Translations under genes and position numbers: made by a program | NCBI GenBank assembly: GCA_008000375.1 | Contig: SMOI01000411.1 | Coordinates: 1-26,217 of the forward strand | Origin: Poteriospumella lacustris | Taxonomy: Eukaryota; Sar; Chrysophyceae; Chromulinales; Dinobryaceae | Reading direction: 5' to 3' | Length of the DNA: 26,217 nucleotides | The notes under the pieces: model-generated | The model's input: the letters and a program-made list of their open reading frames with translations, nothing else | Database searches by the model: none | Told to the model about the DNA's origin: nothing | Part shown: positions 1 to 12,246 of the stretch, in pieces | How positions within the stretch are numbered: the stretch's first letter is position 1 | Layout of the letters: each line of letters starts with the position of its first letter

Positions 1-891
1 TGCCGCTTTATCGCTGCGAGGAGATGAAAATCGTCTGCTAAATCGCCACGGAAAACCCTTCGCAGCAGTTGGTCCACCGACAAATCGTTTTTCCTCTTTT
101 GAGACACAGAGTATGATAACTGAGTCACGGAATGCCATTCCTCGTCAGACAATGGTTCAAAATTGCCAGAGAAGAAGGCTGAATTGTCGATGGTGGGCCA
201 TTCGCCGTCGCGAACGAGTTTGATGTGCCACAACGCCGCCTTTAGCGAATGTCGCAAGGGCTCTGGGGAAACGGGAATAGATAGGAGCGTTTCTGACGCT
301 GCTTTCCAAGATAGGGCTGATGAATGAAAAAAAGACACATCGTTCAAAAGAGAAACCAGACGACAAAGGAAATGATGTTTGAGGATGTTGACTGCTGCCG
401 TCAGACGAAAGTCGTCGATGAACTCGTCTCGATGGGTAGGATCGCCAAGATTGTACGACCGCGGCATAATATCATTCATGTCCTGGTTTATAAGGCTGCC
501 CTCCTTTGACAGATCACATAATCCTTGCTTGGTGGCCAACTGATGAATCCCTTCGAACTGGTTGCACACTTGGTCGATCTTGAGACTCGCGAAATCCACG
601 TCACTGTCATTCAGCATCCAAACGACTGCAGGTGAGTCTTTGCCAGGGAATCTACAGTTTCGCACACACAAGTTAGAAAAGAAGAAGTGGAACGCAACGG
701 AGGACACGTTACTTTTTCTTTTCGACCAATTTCGACTTTTTTCTCGCTGGAATACGCTGCCATCCGCATTTGTCAAAGACTTCCACGAAATCACGATAGC
801 ATCGATCCCCAGTGTCTTCAAACACATATGTTGTCGACTTTGACGAATAATCGAGCGCCTGTTCGATCGCTGTTTTCCTTCGGGCACTCAT
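1..891 (-). CDS. Tubulin tyrosine ligase-like protein (TTLL3/8-like glycylase), partial
   Basis: This is the N-terminal part of a TTL-family amino-acid ligase, cut by the left window edge. Exon 1 is 713-891 and exon 2 runs from 651 to the edge, with a 61-bp GT-AG intron (652-712) that joins in frame. About 275 residues are visible. After a short basic start comes a block resembling the TTLL3/TTLL8/TTLL10 group: DQVCNQFEG, ATKQGLCDL, then MPRSYNLGDP followed by EFIDDFRLTAAVNILK. In glycylases the equivalent is a PRCYxL...FIEDFRLTA motif. The known role is adding glycine to tubulin tails in ciliary axonemes. The ATP-grasp catalytic core lies outside the window, so the exact activity (glycylase or glutamylase) is inferred from this region only. 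The ATG at 891 is the first Met after the upstream gap and shares a divergent promoter region with the transporter gene. Confidence 0.72.
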
Positions 892-1310
892 CTTTCCAAT
901 TTTCCGTTGCTATCGGAGGAAAGGCAGCATTGTGCTCAAAACAAGGAGCGGCTAAATAAACATAGATTGTACCGAAAGGGTGTTATCCGTGCACCAAACA
1001 TTTGTGACAACTTCTTTTTGTAGATTTCAATTTTCAATTTTCATTTGTTTGGAAATGATCAGGAATTAATCGTCATCATGGTCTAGTCTGAAATGAAACC
1101 GACTTTATGTACTTAAAGTATCCTCATTATCTAATATATAGATATGAATGCAATAAATTTGTGTACGTTATTATAAGTCAGCATGACGAGGATGAGAGGT
1201 TTGCTGAACAAAGAACAAAGACGAATGGAACGGTTTGAGATAGAACAGTAGGAGCCTAGTGGGGTAGAAGCGTCCTGCGTACTCCATACCTTTATTCTTC
1301 AATATTTGAG
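892..1310. promoter_or_regulatory. Divergent intergenic region, TTLL-like / MFS transporter
   Basis: A 419-bp A+T-rich gap lies between two genes transcribed away from each other, so it should hold both promoters and 5' UTRs. A tract near 1131-1146 (tctaatatatagatat) is TATA-like, but I cannot assign a start site. I see no coding exon or RNA gene here. Confidence 0.4.
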
Positions 1311-2897
1311 ATGACCATGGTCAAAGCTCCACTGAAGGCATCTCATGAGTGGAAATGGTACATCCTGTTTTTGACATGTTTTATCACACTCGGTGGATAC
1401 TACTCTTTTGATTTTCCCAGTGCTCTGCATGGACAGCTCCACCGTCATTTTTCCAGTCATGATTCGTCGATGACTGACAAAGAGTTTGAGTACCAGTTTG
1501 GACTGGCATACTCCGTATACTCTCTTCCAAACATTGTGTTACCGTGGTTGGGTGGTGTGGCGATTGATCGGATAGGAAACGGGCCAGTAATGATCATCTG
1601 TGGCGCATTGATTGTGTTGGGAAATATCATCCAAACAACTGCTTGCTATACCTATCAGCTTCCAATCTTCCTTTTGGGTCGTTTTATTTTTGGCCTTGGA
1701 GCGGAAACGCTCACAGTTTCCGCGAACACGTACCTCGCCAAGTGGTTTCACGGTCAAGAATTGGCTTTAGCGTTGGGTATTAATTTATCGGCTTGCAAAT
1801 TGGGAGGAGTTCTAACAGCTTGGGGTTCGCCATATTTTGCCCGGCAGTATGGTGTGAACACTGCGTCCTTTTCTGTCGTGACTCTGTGTGTGATCTCCTT
1901 CGCGGTTTCCGTCGTTTTGTATTTCCAAGAGCCCTGGTACCACCCCCCTCACTTTGATCACGGAAAAGAAATTGAGTCCACCAAGGTGGATGATAGTGCA
2001 ATCACAAAGAGTGGCTATCAAAGCGTGGAAATGGTTGATCGCAGTGAGCATCAATTGCATCATCGTCGTATTCATGGTGGGGACGAGGGTGGCGCCGTGG
2101 ACGATGACTCGGAGAAATCCTGCGGGCAGCTCAGCACAACTTATCAGTCAGAATTGTATCAGAAAGATGCCCGTGAAGGGAATCAAAGCAACGCCCTGGC
2201 CGGATGCTACTTCGGTTTCACCCAGTCGGTGTGGCTGGTGTTCTTGCTCACGTTCATTATGTACGGAACGTTCATTCCGTTCTCGAATATTTCGAACGCC
2301 GTCCTACTCGAGGTGTATTTCCCATCGGATGTTGAGCCTGGAAGTGCAGAGTACATGGCGAATGAAGTAAAAGCAGCACAGTAAGTTGTTATCCGCATTT
2401 TGTTGGTCTCCTATTTCGACTTACGTTGATGGCGTTTGTGCAGGTTACAAAGCATCCCTTATTTCCTTACAGTGTTTATTAATCCAATTTTTGGCTGTGC
2501 CATTGATTGGTTTGGTTTTAGAACATATTTGCTTCTTTTTTCCACCCTTTGCTTGGTTTGTGCTCACGGTATGATATACTCGGCGGCAAGCAGCGCGGTG
2601 ATTCCCCTGTTGATGATTGGATTGTCGTTTTCCGTGTTTGGTTCCGTCATCTGGCCATGTATTCCTCTCATTGTTGAAGAGGAACATCACGGATCTGCTT
2701 ACGGTCTCATGGGCGCCTTTCAAAACGCTGCGCAGTCGTTGCTTCCGTTGGTTCTATCTCAAGTGTATCACGAATCCGGAAATTACCGCGACTGTGAAGT
2801 CGTTCTCGCTCTCTTCGCTTCTCTAGGATTGGTTGTTGGCGTGTATCTGTTGTACATTGACGAAGTCTATGAGAACGCAATCCTTAGGAAGCCCTAA
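1311..2897 (+). CDS. MFSD1-like major facilitator superfamily transporter
   Basis: A 507-aa membrane transporter in two exons, 1311-2380 and 2444-2897, split by a 63-bp GT-AG intron (gtaagt donor, tgcag acceptor). Splicing gives the continuous reading KAAQ-LQSIPYF. About twelve hydrophobic segments are visible. The first begins at WYILFLTCFITLGGYYSF. The signature between the second and third segments is YSVYSLPNIVLPWLGGVAIDR, and segment 4 carries GRFIFGLGAETLTVSANTY, both typical of the MFSD1 group. The central cytosolic loop (about residues 215-280) is long, acidic and His-rich. Animal MFSD1 is a lysosomal dipeptide exporter; a vacuolar or lysosomal location here is inference. The 3' end faces the sulfite reductase gene, with 121 bp between the stop codons. 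Confidence 0.85.
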
Positions 2898-3018
2898 TAG
2901 TTAGCTGTTGTTGTTGGTCGAGTGGTTCGAATTGCGCTTCTGGTACCACTTCGTTAGGTGAATTGTTGTAATCTAAACTGGAGCAATGCGATCACGGAAT
3001 GAGTGGGACACTTGCCCC

Positions 3019-4914
3019 TTATGGCTTGAGTTTCTTAAGTTCAGCTTCACCAATGCGCGAGCAGAAGTCCCCAAATCCTTCGTTGTCGTTCCTGTTGTGT
3101 TTCCAATGCAGCAAGAGAGGCTCGATGGTTTTGTCCATATCATTCCACTTGACGCGGTTGTGGAGAGGAAATCCCAGTGCTGTCAACCCTTGTGTCCCTC
3201 CAACCCACAGTTGATAAGAGTCCGGTCCATCGCCCACTAAAGCCAGCTCGGCCATATACGGACGTGCACATCCGTTAGGGCAACCAGTCATCCGCATGAT
3301 GATGGATTCTCCGCCAAGTCCTGTCTTGACCAAGAGCGCATTCATCTTTTCGATCCAATCTGGCATTCTTCTTTCTGCCTCTGTGACAGCCAATCCGCAG
3401 AGCGGCAATGCCGGGCAAGCCATGCTTGACAAGGTCAACGTGTCCACGTCATCTCTTGGTCGAATGTTGTGTTCAGCCAAAATCAAGTCGATCTTTCGCT
3501 TTTGATCCTCTGAAATGTTTTTCAAAATAATACTTTGGCTGGGGGTCAAGACCATATCAAGCTGAAACTCTTCGACGAGCTTCTTCAATGCTGATTTGAC
3601 TTTGACTTCTCGGAGTGATTGTTGAACATCCCCTCCGTAGTCCCGGACACGGCCCTGCTCAATGTTCACACCCAAGAAATACTTCCCATCGCCTTGTTCG
3701 TGCCAACCCATCCAGTCCAAGAACTTCCATGGTGGAAGTGGTGTCCATGGATCAATTTTCTTGCCGAAGTATGTCTCCACCAGGGATCTGAAGTTGTCGA
3801 TTCCCTTTTCGTGAACGAGGTATTTCATGCGGGCGTTGGGGCGGACTTCTCGGTTACCATGGTCTCGCTGCGCGGCCAAAATTGCTTTGCAGAGTTCCAT
3901 GACATCGTCTTTAGAAACGAAGCCGAGGTGGTCTGCTACGCGGGCAAAGGTGCTTTCTTTGTTGTGGGTGCGACCCATTCCTCCTCCAACCATCACATTG
4001 AATCCCAGCAGCTCGCCTGTTTCTGATGTGACGACCACTAGACCGATATCGTTGGTGTAAATGTCGAGAGAATTGTCACCTGGAACGGTTATCGCCATCT
4101 TAAACTTTCGAGGTAAATAGCGCTGGCCGTACAGAGGCTCGACCGGGTCCGAAGTTATGATACCGTGCCCATTGTCGTGGAGCATTTCCTTTTGAATATC
4201 GAAACCTGAATCTTTAAGCTCCTTTGACCAGTACTCCAATTCAGCCACTTTTTCTTCTCCTAGCCACAACTCAGAAAATGCTGTGCTCTGTGGCTTGAAC
4301 AAATCCGCGAACACCTTCGCATATTGTCGTGCGTACTCGTATTCAGGCGATGTCTTTGGGGCAGGTGTGCACATGACGTTTCGACTGACATCTCCACAAG
4401 CACCAACTGTGCTCGATCCTGCTTCCATTATTGTTGATATCACAGTTTTCAGATCGCCTTTCAAGATACCGTGGAGTTGCCAAGCCTGACGAGTAGTTGC
4501 GCGTAGATCCCCTTGGCCAAATTTGTCGGCCAACTCGTCGAGTTTCAAATACAACGCGGAGGGAATTTCGCCGCCTGGGGACTTCAAGCGAAGCATGAAA
4601 GAATATTCCTTTTCTTTTCCTTTTTGCCTCTTCTCTCTGTTGTCCTGCATGTACGAACCATGATACTTCAGGACCACAACCGCGTCGGGGCTGACAATGA
4701 TTTCGTCGTTCTTCAAATCCTCTCTCAATGGATCTTTCAGGTAATTGCTTCGCAGCTTGATTCCCTCCACCTTCGGTAGCTTCACTTCATCGGTTGGAGA
4801 AGCCATTATCTTTGTTCGAAAGGCTCGAGTTTGTAGTCGAAAAGCCAGGCCATTCTGACTCCAAGCTACGATGAAGAGTGCCACAGCAATGCAAAAATTG
4901 GGGAAGATTGCCAT
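3019..4914 (-). CDS. SIR: Ferredoxin-sulfite reductase, plastid precursor
   Basis: A 631-aa single-exon enzyme that reduces sulfite to sulfide with six electrons from ferredoxin, the last step of plastid sulfate reduction. The N-terminus (about 24 residues) is a hydrophobic signal peptide ending GLA, followed by FRLQTRAFRT, a Phe-led transit peptide as in red-type complex plastids. The mature protein shows the paired nitrite/sulfite reductase half-domains. The siroheme/4Fe-4S ligands are CPALPLC (CX5C) and TGCPNGC (CX3C). The stretch ARPYMAELALVGDGPDSYQ favours sulfite over nitrite reductase. Length fits plant and algal SiR precursors. The Met used is the first in frame and gives a correct signal peptide. 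The gene is convergent with the MFS transporter and divergent from the next gene. Intronless structure is unusual in this window. Confidence 0.93.
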   Translation of the reverse strand: MAIFPNFCIAVALFIVAWSQNGLAFRLQTRAFRTKIMASPTDEVKLPKVEGIKLRSNYLKDPLREDLKNDEIIVSPDAVVVLKYHGSYMQDNREKRQKGKEKEYSFMLRLKSPGGEIPSALYLKLDELADKFGQGDLRATTRQAWQLHGILKGDLKTVISTIMEAGSSTVGACGDVSRNVMCTPAPKTSPEYEYARQYAKVFADLFKPQSTAFSELWLGEEKVAELEYWSKELKDSGFDIQKEMLHDNGHGIITSDPVEPLYGQRYLPRKFKMAITVPGDNSLDIYTNDIGLVVVTSETGELLGFNVMVGGGMGRTHNKESTFARVADHLGFVSKDDVMELCKAILAAQRDHGNREVRPNARMKYLVHEKGIDNFRSLVETYFGKKIDPWTPLPPWKFLDWMGWHEQGDGKYFLGVNIEQGRVRDYGGDVQQSLREVKVKSALKKLVEEFQLDMVLTPSQSIILKNISEDQKRKIDLILAEHNIRPRDDVDTLTLSSMACPALPLCGLAVTEAERRMPDWIEKMNALLVKTGLGGESIIMRMTGCPNGCARPYMAELALVGDGPDSYQLWVGGTQGLTALGFPLHNRVKWNDMDKTIEPLLLHWKHNRNDNEGFGDFCSRIGEAELKKLKP

Positions 4915-5434
4915 CTTTTGTCAGTTGATCTTTTCATTCTGAATTCATTTCACTTCCATTCTCTGATATCTGCATTTTCAGTATGTTAGATAGCTCTGAG
5001 ATGGAAAGAAGATGGTGGCAGGTCCGACGTCCCAGTGACTTCTTGCAAGTGCAATGACCGATCTCCGTGACTCCAACCTGTTTTCAACGCTTACTTTAGG
5101 CTTCGAAAAACTGGTGTACGGCCGTTTCGCGATTATGGCAGGGGTGTGATGACGATGACGACGATGATGATGTGATTTTTGGCGAAGGTCCAGCAGCAGG
5201 TCGAAGGATGGATTGCTTGTCTCATACGCGTACACCGTACATGGTACACAGATAGTTGCATTTCAGGTCTACGCAATCATCTACACCCTTTGTGTGGGGA
5301 ACTTCACTATTTCACACTCGGCTATCGGTGAACGATCTTGCGGGAGTGCTCAAGCACTATTGACCGGAGTACATACAGCACAGAAGAAGCAATTGCCTTG
5401 TCACTTTTCCGTTGTCCACGTTTCTTCATGAAGT
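4915..5434. promoter_or_regulatory. Divergent intergenic region, sulfite reductase / 367-aa protein
   Basis: A 520-bp gap between two genes running in opposite directions. It contains a short GAT-rich microsatellite at about 5148-5176 (gatgacgatgacgacgatga) that reads as His-rich on the other strand; I treat the resulting ORF as chance. No convincing exon is seen. Confidence 0.4.
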
Positions 5435-6685
5435 ATGAGTGCGATAACAGGACCACCATCGTCACCAAACTTGGTTCAGTACCTCCGTTCGTCCCCGACC
5501 ATATCAGTGCATGCCCATCAGCTTGACGTGTCGCAAAAGATTCCCATCAGGTATTCCGCTGCTGTTGAATTAATCATTTCCCTGCTATTTTATAACGTGT
5601 CGTTTGTGTTAGATCTGAACGTGTCCTTCTTAGTCGCGGTCCATCGTTCCCTGCACTCGTATTGGATACCTCTGCTGATCATGTGGGAGAGAATATATTC
5701 CGTCGGGGCTTGCATTCTCGGATCATGGACAGCAGCCCCGGTGCGTTCAGACGAAAGAAGACGAAAGATGGGCCAATCGCATCGATGGAAGAAATAGCAA
5801 AAATGCGAGATTTGCTGGGAACTATGCATCCGTACAAGGATCCGAGTGACATCGATAAATCGCACAAATACAGCACTTCCAGGCGATTAGAATTGGATAA
5901 ATTGGCGAAAACAAATCTGGAGGAATATCAATTCGCAAATATGAAACCTATCGACGACTTTCTGCAGCCTATGGATTCCACAAGCCCAAGAAGAACTGGC
6001 TACGAGAGTGGCCATATTCGAAATGTGATGAAATTAGATTCCTTCGGGCCAAGCAATAGTCGTCAAAATACTCGTGAACGCGAAAGAAGTGGAGGCCTTC
6101 TGCCCCCACCGAATGTTGATCGCTTTGCTACATTAGAAGCGGTTGCGTCAAGATCTAAATTCAGTCGTTCAGGAAGTCCATGCTCGGCCAACAGTAGTCG
6201 ACCTTCCACTGCGCAGTCCACTGCATCGGTCGGAACCGTGTCAGATCAGTCGTCGTCTCTGCATTTTCGGACAACTCAATCTAGTCCAGAGCTAAGAATC
6301 GCACCATCGTTGCGCAGTCTCTATTTGAATCGACCAACTACTCCCGTGGAGCTGACCATGCCCGCCTCACTTCGTAAAGATACCTTTCAGGGCGGTGAGA
6401 AGAGAATTACCGAGGAAGAGAGAAAGATCTTCGATCCTAACGTGAAGCGAAAGACTTACAGTCAAATTATCACGCAACGAGCTAAGGTAAGGTGTTTAAC
6501 ATTGTGGAAGCTGCTTGTTCCTTCGTCGGCCTCACAATTGAATCATATAGACGTCTGTTGATCGGAAGAGATTCAACCACGAAGTCAACAAATACGTTCG
6601 GGCTCAACGAGAGCTCGCGTCTTTGGAAAGACGAAAAATTAGGGAATTCGAGAGACACATGTCACTCGCGAAGTTTGAACCGTAG
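5435..6685 (+). CDS. Hypothetical protein, Ser/Arg-rich with basic coiled C-terminus
   Basis: I do not recognise this 367-aa protein. Three exons are supported by in-frame GT-AG splicing: 5435-5550, 5634-6486 and 6551-6685, with introns of 83 and 64 bp. The first junction restores SQKIPIS-RGPSFPAL; the second joins ITQRAK to TSVDRKRF. The middle (about residues 150-240) is Ser/Thr/Pro-rich and looks disordered. The last 80 residues are strongly charged (EEERKIFDPNVKRKTY, then VRAQRELASLERRKIREFER) and probably form a basic helix. There is no signal peptide or membrane segment. The start at 5435 is the most upstream Met that stays open into the first donor; the in-frame Met at 5726 is the next possible start. 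The 3' end lies only 44 bp from that of the following minus-strand gene. Confidence 0.7.
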
Positions 6686-6729
6686 CAGCAAGCCATTATT
6701 ACTTTGTTGACTAACCACGGTGATGTGGT

Positions 6730-8189
6730 TCATTGATTTGTAACAAAAAATAATGGATTCACAGTTTCAACATACACAACCAGCGAATCCACGAATTTCT
6801 TCTTTGAATACAAATACCCGTTTATCAGACTGTACTGAGTGATATCCTGGTGCACTTCGTAAACGGTCTCGATCTGGTGCAAGTCGGTCACCGTCAACTG
6901 TGCTAGTCGTTCAAGCTCCGGGTGCATGTGACGCTTGTCAAATCCTTTGCCACCCCATTGTTGAATAACGTACCAAGCCACATTCAGCATATCTTGCAGT
7001 GGTGCGAAAGCTGATGTGACGCCATTTCCGTACGTGATACTGCTGTCCAGCCATTCTAGACGCGAGGATACTTCAGCGGTGAACTTGACTTTGTTCAACA
7101 ATTTCAACGTAGTCTTTCTGTCGTTGACTTTGTCTTGATGAACTTCACAACAAGGCGTGCACACTTCCAAACGGGTTTCCCGAGGTTCTGTGGAACTTTC
7201 GCTCGCCTTCGAAAGCCTACAAACAAGAAGCATTCGCATTTAGCAGTGACGCAACAAGCGAGGCGCTGCTTCCACATTTCGTTACCGTAGTCGAATCCCT
7301 TGAATCTTCTCCTCCAAAGCGGTCAATTTGCTGATGTTACTGTCATGGGAGGTATCTTTTGCGGCTCGTCGTGCCTTCTTTGTCACTGGTTTCTCATGCT
7401 TCTGCGCTGTGGAAACTCGCTGCTGCAATAGTGAATCTTGCAATGTCCGACTCAGCTCTAGAAGTCGCCGCTTGGCACGCTGCGGTACATTTATTCGTAG
7501 AATTTCAAAGTCATCCTCCGATAATAGTGCGAACGTTCCCTAAATTGGTGAAAATGAGCCAGAAGAAGCCAGACGGCTGCAAACTCGCCCGTTCATACCT
7601 CTTGGTTGAAGCCTGCCCCGTTTAGGGCTTCATAAAAGGGCAAACATTCAATTTGTTCGAGTTGATGATACAAATCAAACTTCGATACTTGTACGGAAAC
7701 ATCAGATTGGTCGATAAGTTGTTGTTCATACAACTCTTGTTCACGCTGCTGCTGAAGTTCTTTCTCCCGCAAATCGTTGGCAAGTGTGTCGTCCTCAATA
7801 ATTTTGATTCCGTGTGATGCAGATTGCGTGGGCATATGCAACAAAATGACCATCGATAGCCGTGGACGAAACATGGTCGATACATCGTCCAAAACGGTGA
7901 ATGATTCGAAATATTCTGTTTGAAGAAGGTCTGCAGGCGCCAACAATTTCCCGCAGAAAACTAGCTCAATTTCGAAAGGGATATTGAATCTCCCGCGAAT
8001 AGATTGAATGACATCATCCGACGAGCTATTGTAATTGGCGTACAAGACAATAGTGTCTTCTGCAATGACAGGCTTCCAAACCTCAACATACTTGGAAAAA
8101 TGGACAACATGAATGACCAGCTCACCGACAGGTGCACTCGAATCAGGAATGAAGCAACTCAAAGCGTCCATTTTCTCACAGTTAACCAA
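6730..8189 (-). CDS. SAM-like domain protein of unknown function
   Basis: A 443-aa protein in three exons: 7599-8189, 7286-7539 and 6730-7216. The introns are 59 and 69 bp, both GT-AG, and all junctions keep frame (FNQE-GTFALL and IRLR-LSKASE). Residues about 175-235 resemble a sterile alpha motif: LEQIECLPFYEALNGAGF, then ALLSEDDFEILRINVPQRAKRRLLEL, the usual pattern of LxxYxxxLxxxGF with LTEEDLxxLGI and a basic last helix. Residues about 20-110 are a globular block that I cannot assign. A Gln/Glu-rich helix (about 145-165) precedes the SAM region, and a Lys/Arg-rich linker (KPVTKKARRAAK) follows it. The third exon encodes a conserved-looking but unrecognised domain with VCTPCCEVH. A scaffolding role is only a guess. 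It shares a divergent promoter region with Rab6. Confidence 0.72.
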
Positions 8190-9698
<1,509 letters not shown>

Positions 9699-9907
9699 TG
9701 CCTGAAGAAGTATTGGCTGTGGAGATGTTGCAATTGTGACATATGCTATGTCAGCGTTTTGAAATTCTTACATTATAATTTCATTTAACTTCTCTACCGG
9801 AAATAGTTTAAAACAAAAAGTGGATCTGTCAAACAGACAATACTTGTATACTCGTGAAATCATAGATATGTGACATTCGCTGGACAATTTCTTGTGTGAA
9901 CCCATTC

Positions 9908-12246
9908 TCATTCCAAGGACGCCAAGGATATGAGAAAGTGGGATACATCGCTCGAGGCGGATGTTAGAGGGATCATCTAAAAACAAGATGAAGGAATAAG
10001 AGACATGTTTGAATGAGAATGAGCATGAACGATACCAACCTTCAAGTAACACTTGCCGCATGGTCTTTGCTTGAAAAGTTTGCAACCCTCGCCACACAAA
10101 ATAACGCGACCGGGAACAGCGCGAACGCACCCACGTACCAAACCGTGAATGGATGGTAAATCAAGCTGGGCTTCCGAAAACATGCTCAAGAATTCCTTTC
10201 CTTCCAACTCACTCTAGAAGACAAGAGAAGAAAGAAGACAGAATAAGAGAATTGGAAACGAAATCATGGAAATGTGGAGAGAAATCTCTGCGTTGATACC
10301 TGTGTGAAACCCGTCAGTGTCGTCCACGCCTTGTTGGCAAACATTATGCGGTAAGGAGATTTTCCGACGATAAGCCTCGCCTACAACGGATTCACTTTCA
10401 TCAACAATCTTGAAAGAACAACTATGACAACCAGGAGATATACCTCAGATGATTCCAGCAAAACCATGTCCAAAGTGTTGGGGACGATCGAACCTTCTGG
10501 GCTACCTCCAACGACTCTCTAAGTACACAGCAAGATCGCGCGAATCAGTCAATGACAAAGAAGGTGAAAAATACTGAAAAGGATATCACACGTAGGTGAA
10601 ATCAACAGCGAATCAGATAAAAAGATTGTGCTCTCATCAAAAGTCAGTGAGGTAGTGACAAAGTAACAATCGATAATCATCATCTTCACATTGCCCACCC
10701 CCTATACAAAGTTCCCAGCCACAGTCATGAGCCGAAAAACGTATTCCGCGTTGGATCAGATAGTAAGATTGTGCTCTCATCAACAGTCAGTGAGGTAGTG
10801 ACAAAAAACAATCGACAATCATCATTTCCAGGGCGAAACTCGTCGTCCGAAGACATCGGAGAGGGCGAGGGAGGGGCCACAGAAAAGTAAAGCAATTCAA
10901 TCGAAAGGAATATTAGGATCAGATAGTAAGATTGTGTTCTCATCAAAAGTCAGTGAGGTAGTGACAAAGTAACAATCGAAAATCATCAACTCCCAAAACA
11001 GAAGAAAAACAAGAAATTCTAAAACACCACATACCTGGAGCTGATTGATGAAATTCATCACATCAAAAACCAATTCTGCTGAAACAATTTTGTCGTGTCC
11101 ATCAAAATGACAATTTAACATTGCAGCTTGGTGGCAAACAGTGGTCATGGTTCGCTCATTAACAAGGCGGAAATGAAATTTGCAAAACACCGTGTTCGTT
11201 GAGCAAACTACGTCAGATGGACTGCTTTCGATCAAAAGCTTGTGAAATTCGTCTCTGAAAAGCAGTTTAATAGAATATCAGTGATAAGATGAGCAAGACT
11301 TTAAAAAAAAATAGTCGGTCTTTTTCTGTAAGGCGCCTTACCTCTTCGTACTTTCAATCCAAGTTGACGTGCCTTGACCTATCGACTCCGTCATGAGATT
11401 TACACTGGCAGTATCGGCAATAACAGCATCAATTCCATGAAGCAATCGACGGCCATCCCGAATCTCACTCTTGTGGAAATAACGAAAAGGAGTTATTGGG
11501 AGCGTAAGCTTGAAATCTTCATCTAAAATAGCAGCCCACTGAAGGCGGGAACGGGTGTTTTCGCAGCGGTACTTCAAGAACAGCAACGCCACTGATTTCT
11601 TTTGCGATTGCTAAATATAAATAAAATCAGATATGCTGGAGCGACAAATGTTGACACAAACGCAATCATTGAGAACATACCGAATTGAACAATTGAATGG
11701 CGATTCTCGTTCGCTCCTCAGTGTCCAAATCACGACTGATGTTGAACTGCTCAACTAAATCGTTTAATTTAGAAACGTAGGCTTTCTTTCGTAATCTTGT
11801 ATTTTTGGCGTGCTCACGATTTCGATCTCGGCTAGAAATACAGACATATCATCAGAAGGTATGCGACGCACTATTACCGTGTGTGTCAAGTTTACCTGTT
11901 CTTCGCACGTTCATCTTCGTCAACAATTTTTCTTTTGCGAGATCCTTTCGCAACACTGTCCACATCGTGGCTGTGATGCATAACTAGGGCATTTGCCGCT
12001 TCGCGCAACTCCTTGTCTAACAATGGCAAGACGAATTATTGACGAAATGCTTTAGCTTTACTTTGACATGCATACCATTGTATTGTGCTGTACCACGATA
12101 AGTTCGCGACTATTTAAAGCAAAACGTCGAATCAAATAAGGTATAATTTGGAAAACGTCATCGAATGCACATCAAACCTTCATAGGGTCGTCGTCGTTTA
12201 ATATTGCAGTGAGCAAAATTGCATCGGTATCAAGAGACTCCGTCAT
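9908..12246 (-). CDS. bZIP-PAS transcription factor, stramenopile type
   Basis: A 420-aa DNA-binding protein assembled from ten exons: 12178-12246, 12076-12109, 11896-12016, 11681-11831, 11342-11610, 11035-11254, 10444-10518, 10300-10380, 10040-10213 and 9908-9976. Every junction is GT-AG and keeps frame. The bZIP basic region is NREHAKNTRLRKKAYVSKL (about residues 88-106), with the Asn and Arg that contact DNA. It is followed by a short leucine-zipper-like helix. A middle block (LQWAAILDEDFKLTLPITPF, then GIDAVIADTASV) is shared, as I recall, with bZIP factors of diatoms and oomycetes. A C-terminal PAS-like domain contains YRIMFANKAWTTLTGFTQSE. No aureochrome LOV cysteine motif (GRNCRFLQG) is present, so it is probably not a blue-light receptor. 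Ligand and targets are unknown. Intron 6 is 516 bp and carries three spaced repeats. Confidence 0.88.
10612..10988. repeat. Three spaced copies of a ~70-bp repeat inside an intron
   Basis: Near-identical units at about 10612-10682, 10755-10827 and 10918-10988 share the core agattgtgctctcatcaa and then gtcagtgaggtagtgacaaa. They are separated by unrelated stretches of about 72 and 90 bp. All three are in the same orientation and lie in the 516-bp intron 6 (10519-11034) of the bZIP-PAS gene. The other nine introns of this window's genes that I measured closely are several-fold shorter. Confidence 0.9.

Noticed and set aside
4978-5235. His-rich minus-strand frame upstream of sulfite reductase
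   Set aside because: It is produced by a GAT/GAC microsatellite and has no splice links or homology.
10612-10988. The three spaced repeats considered as a CRISPR array
   Set aside because: Only three imperfect ~70-bp units with spacers of unequal size, inside an intron of a eukaryotic gene; no cas-like genes.
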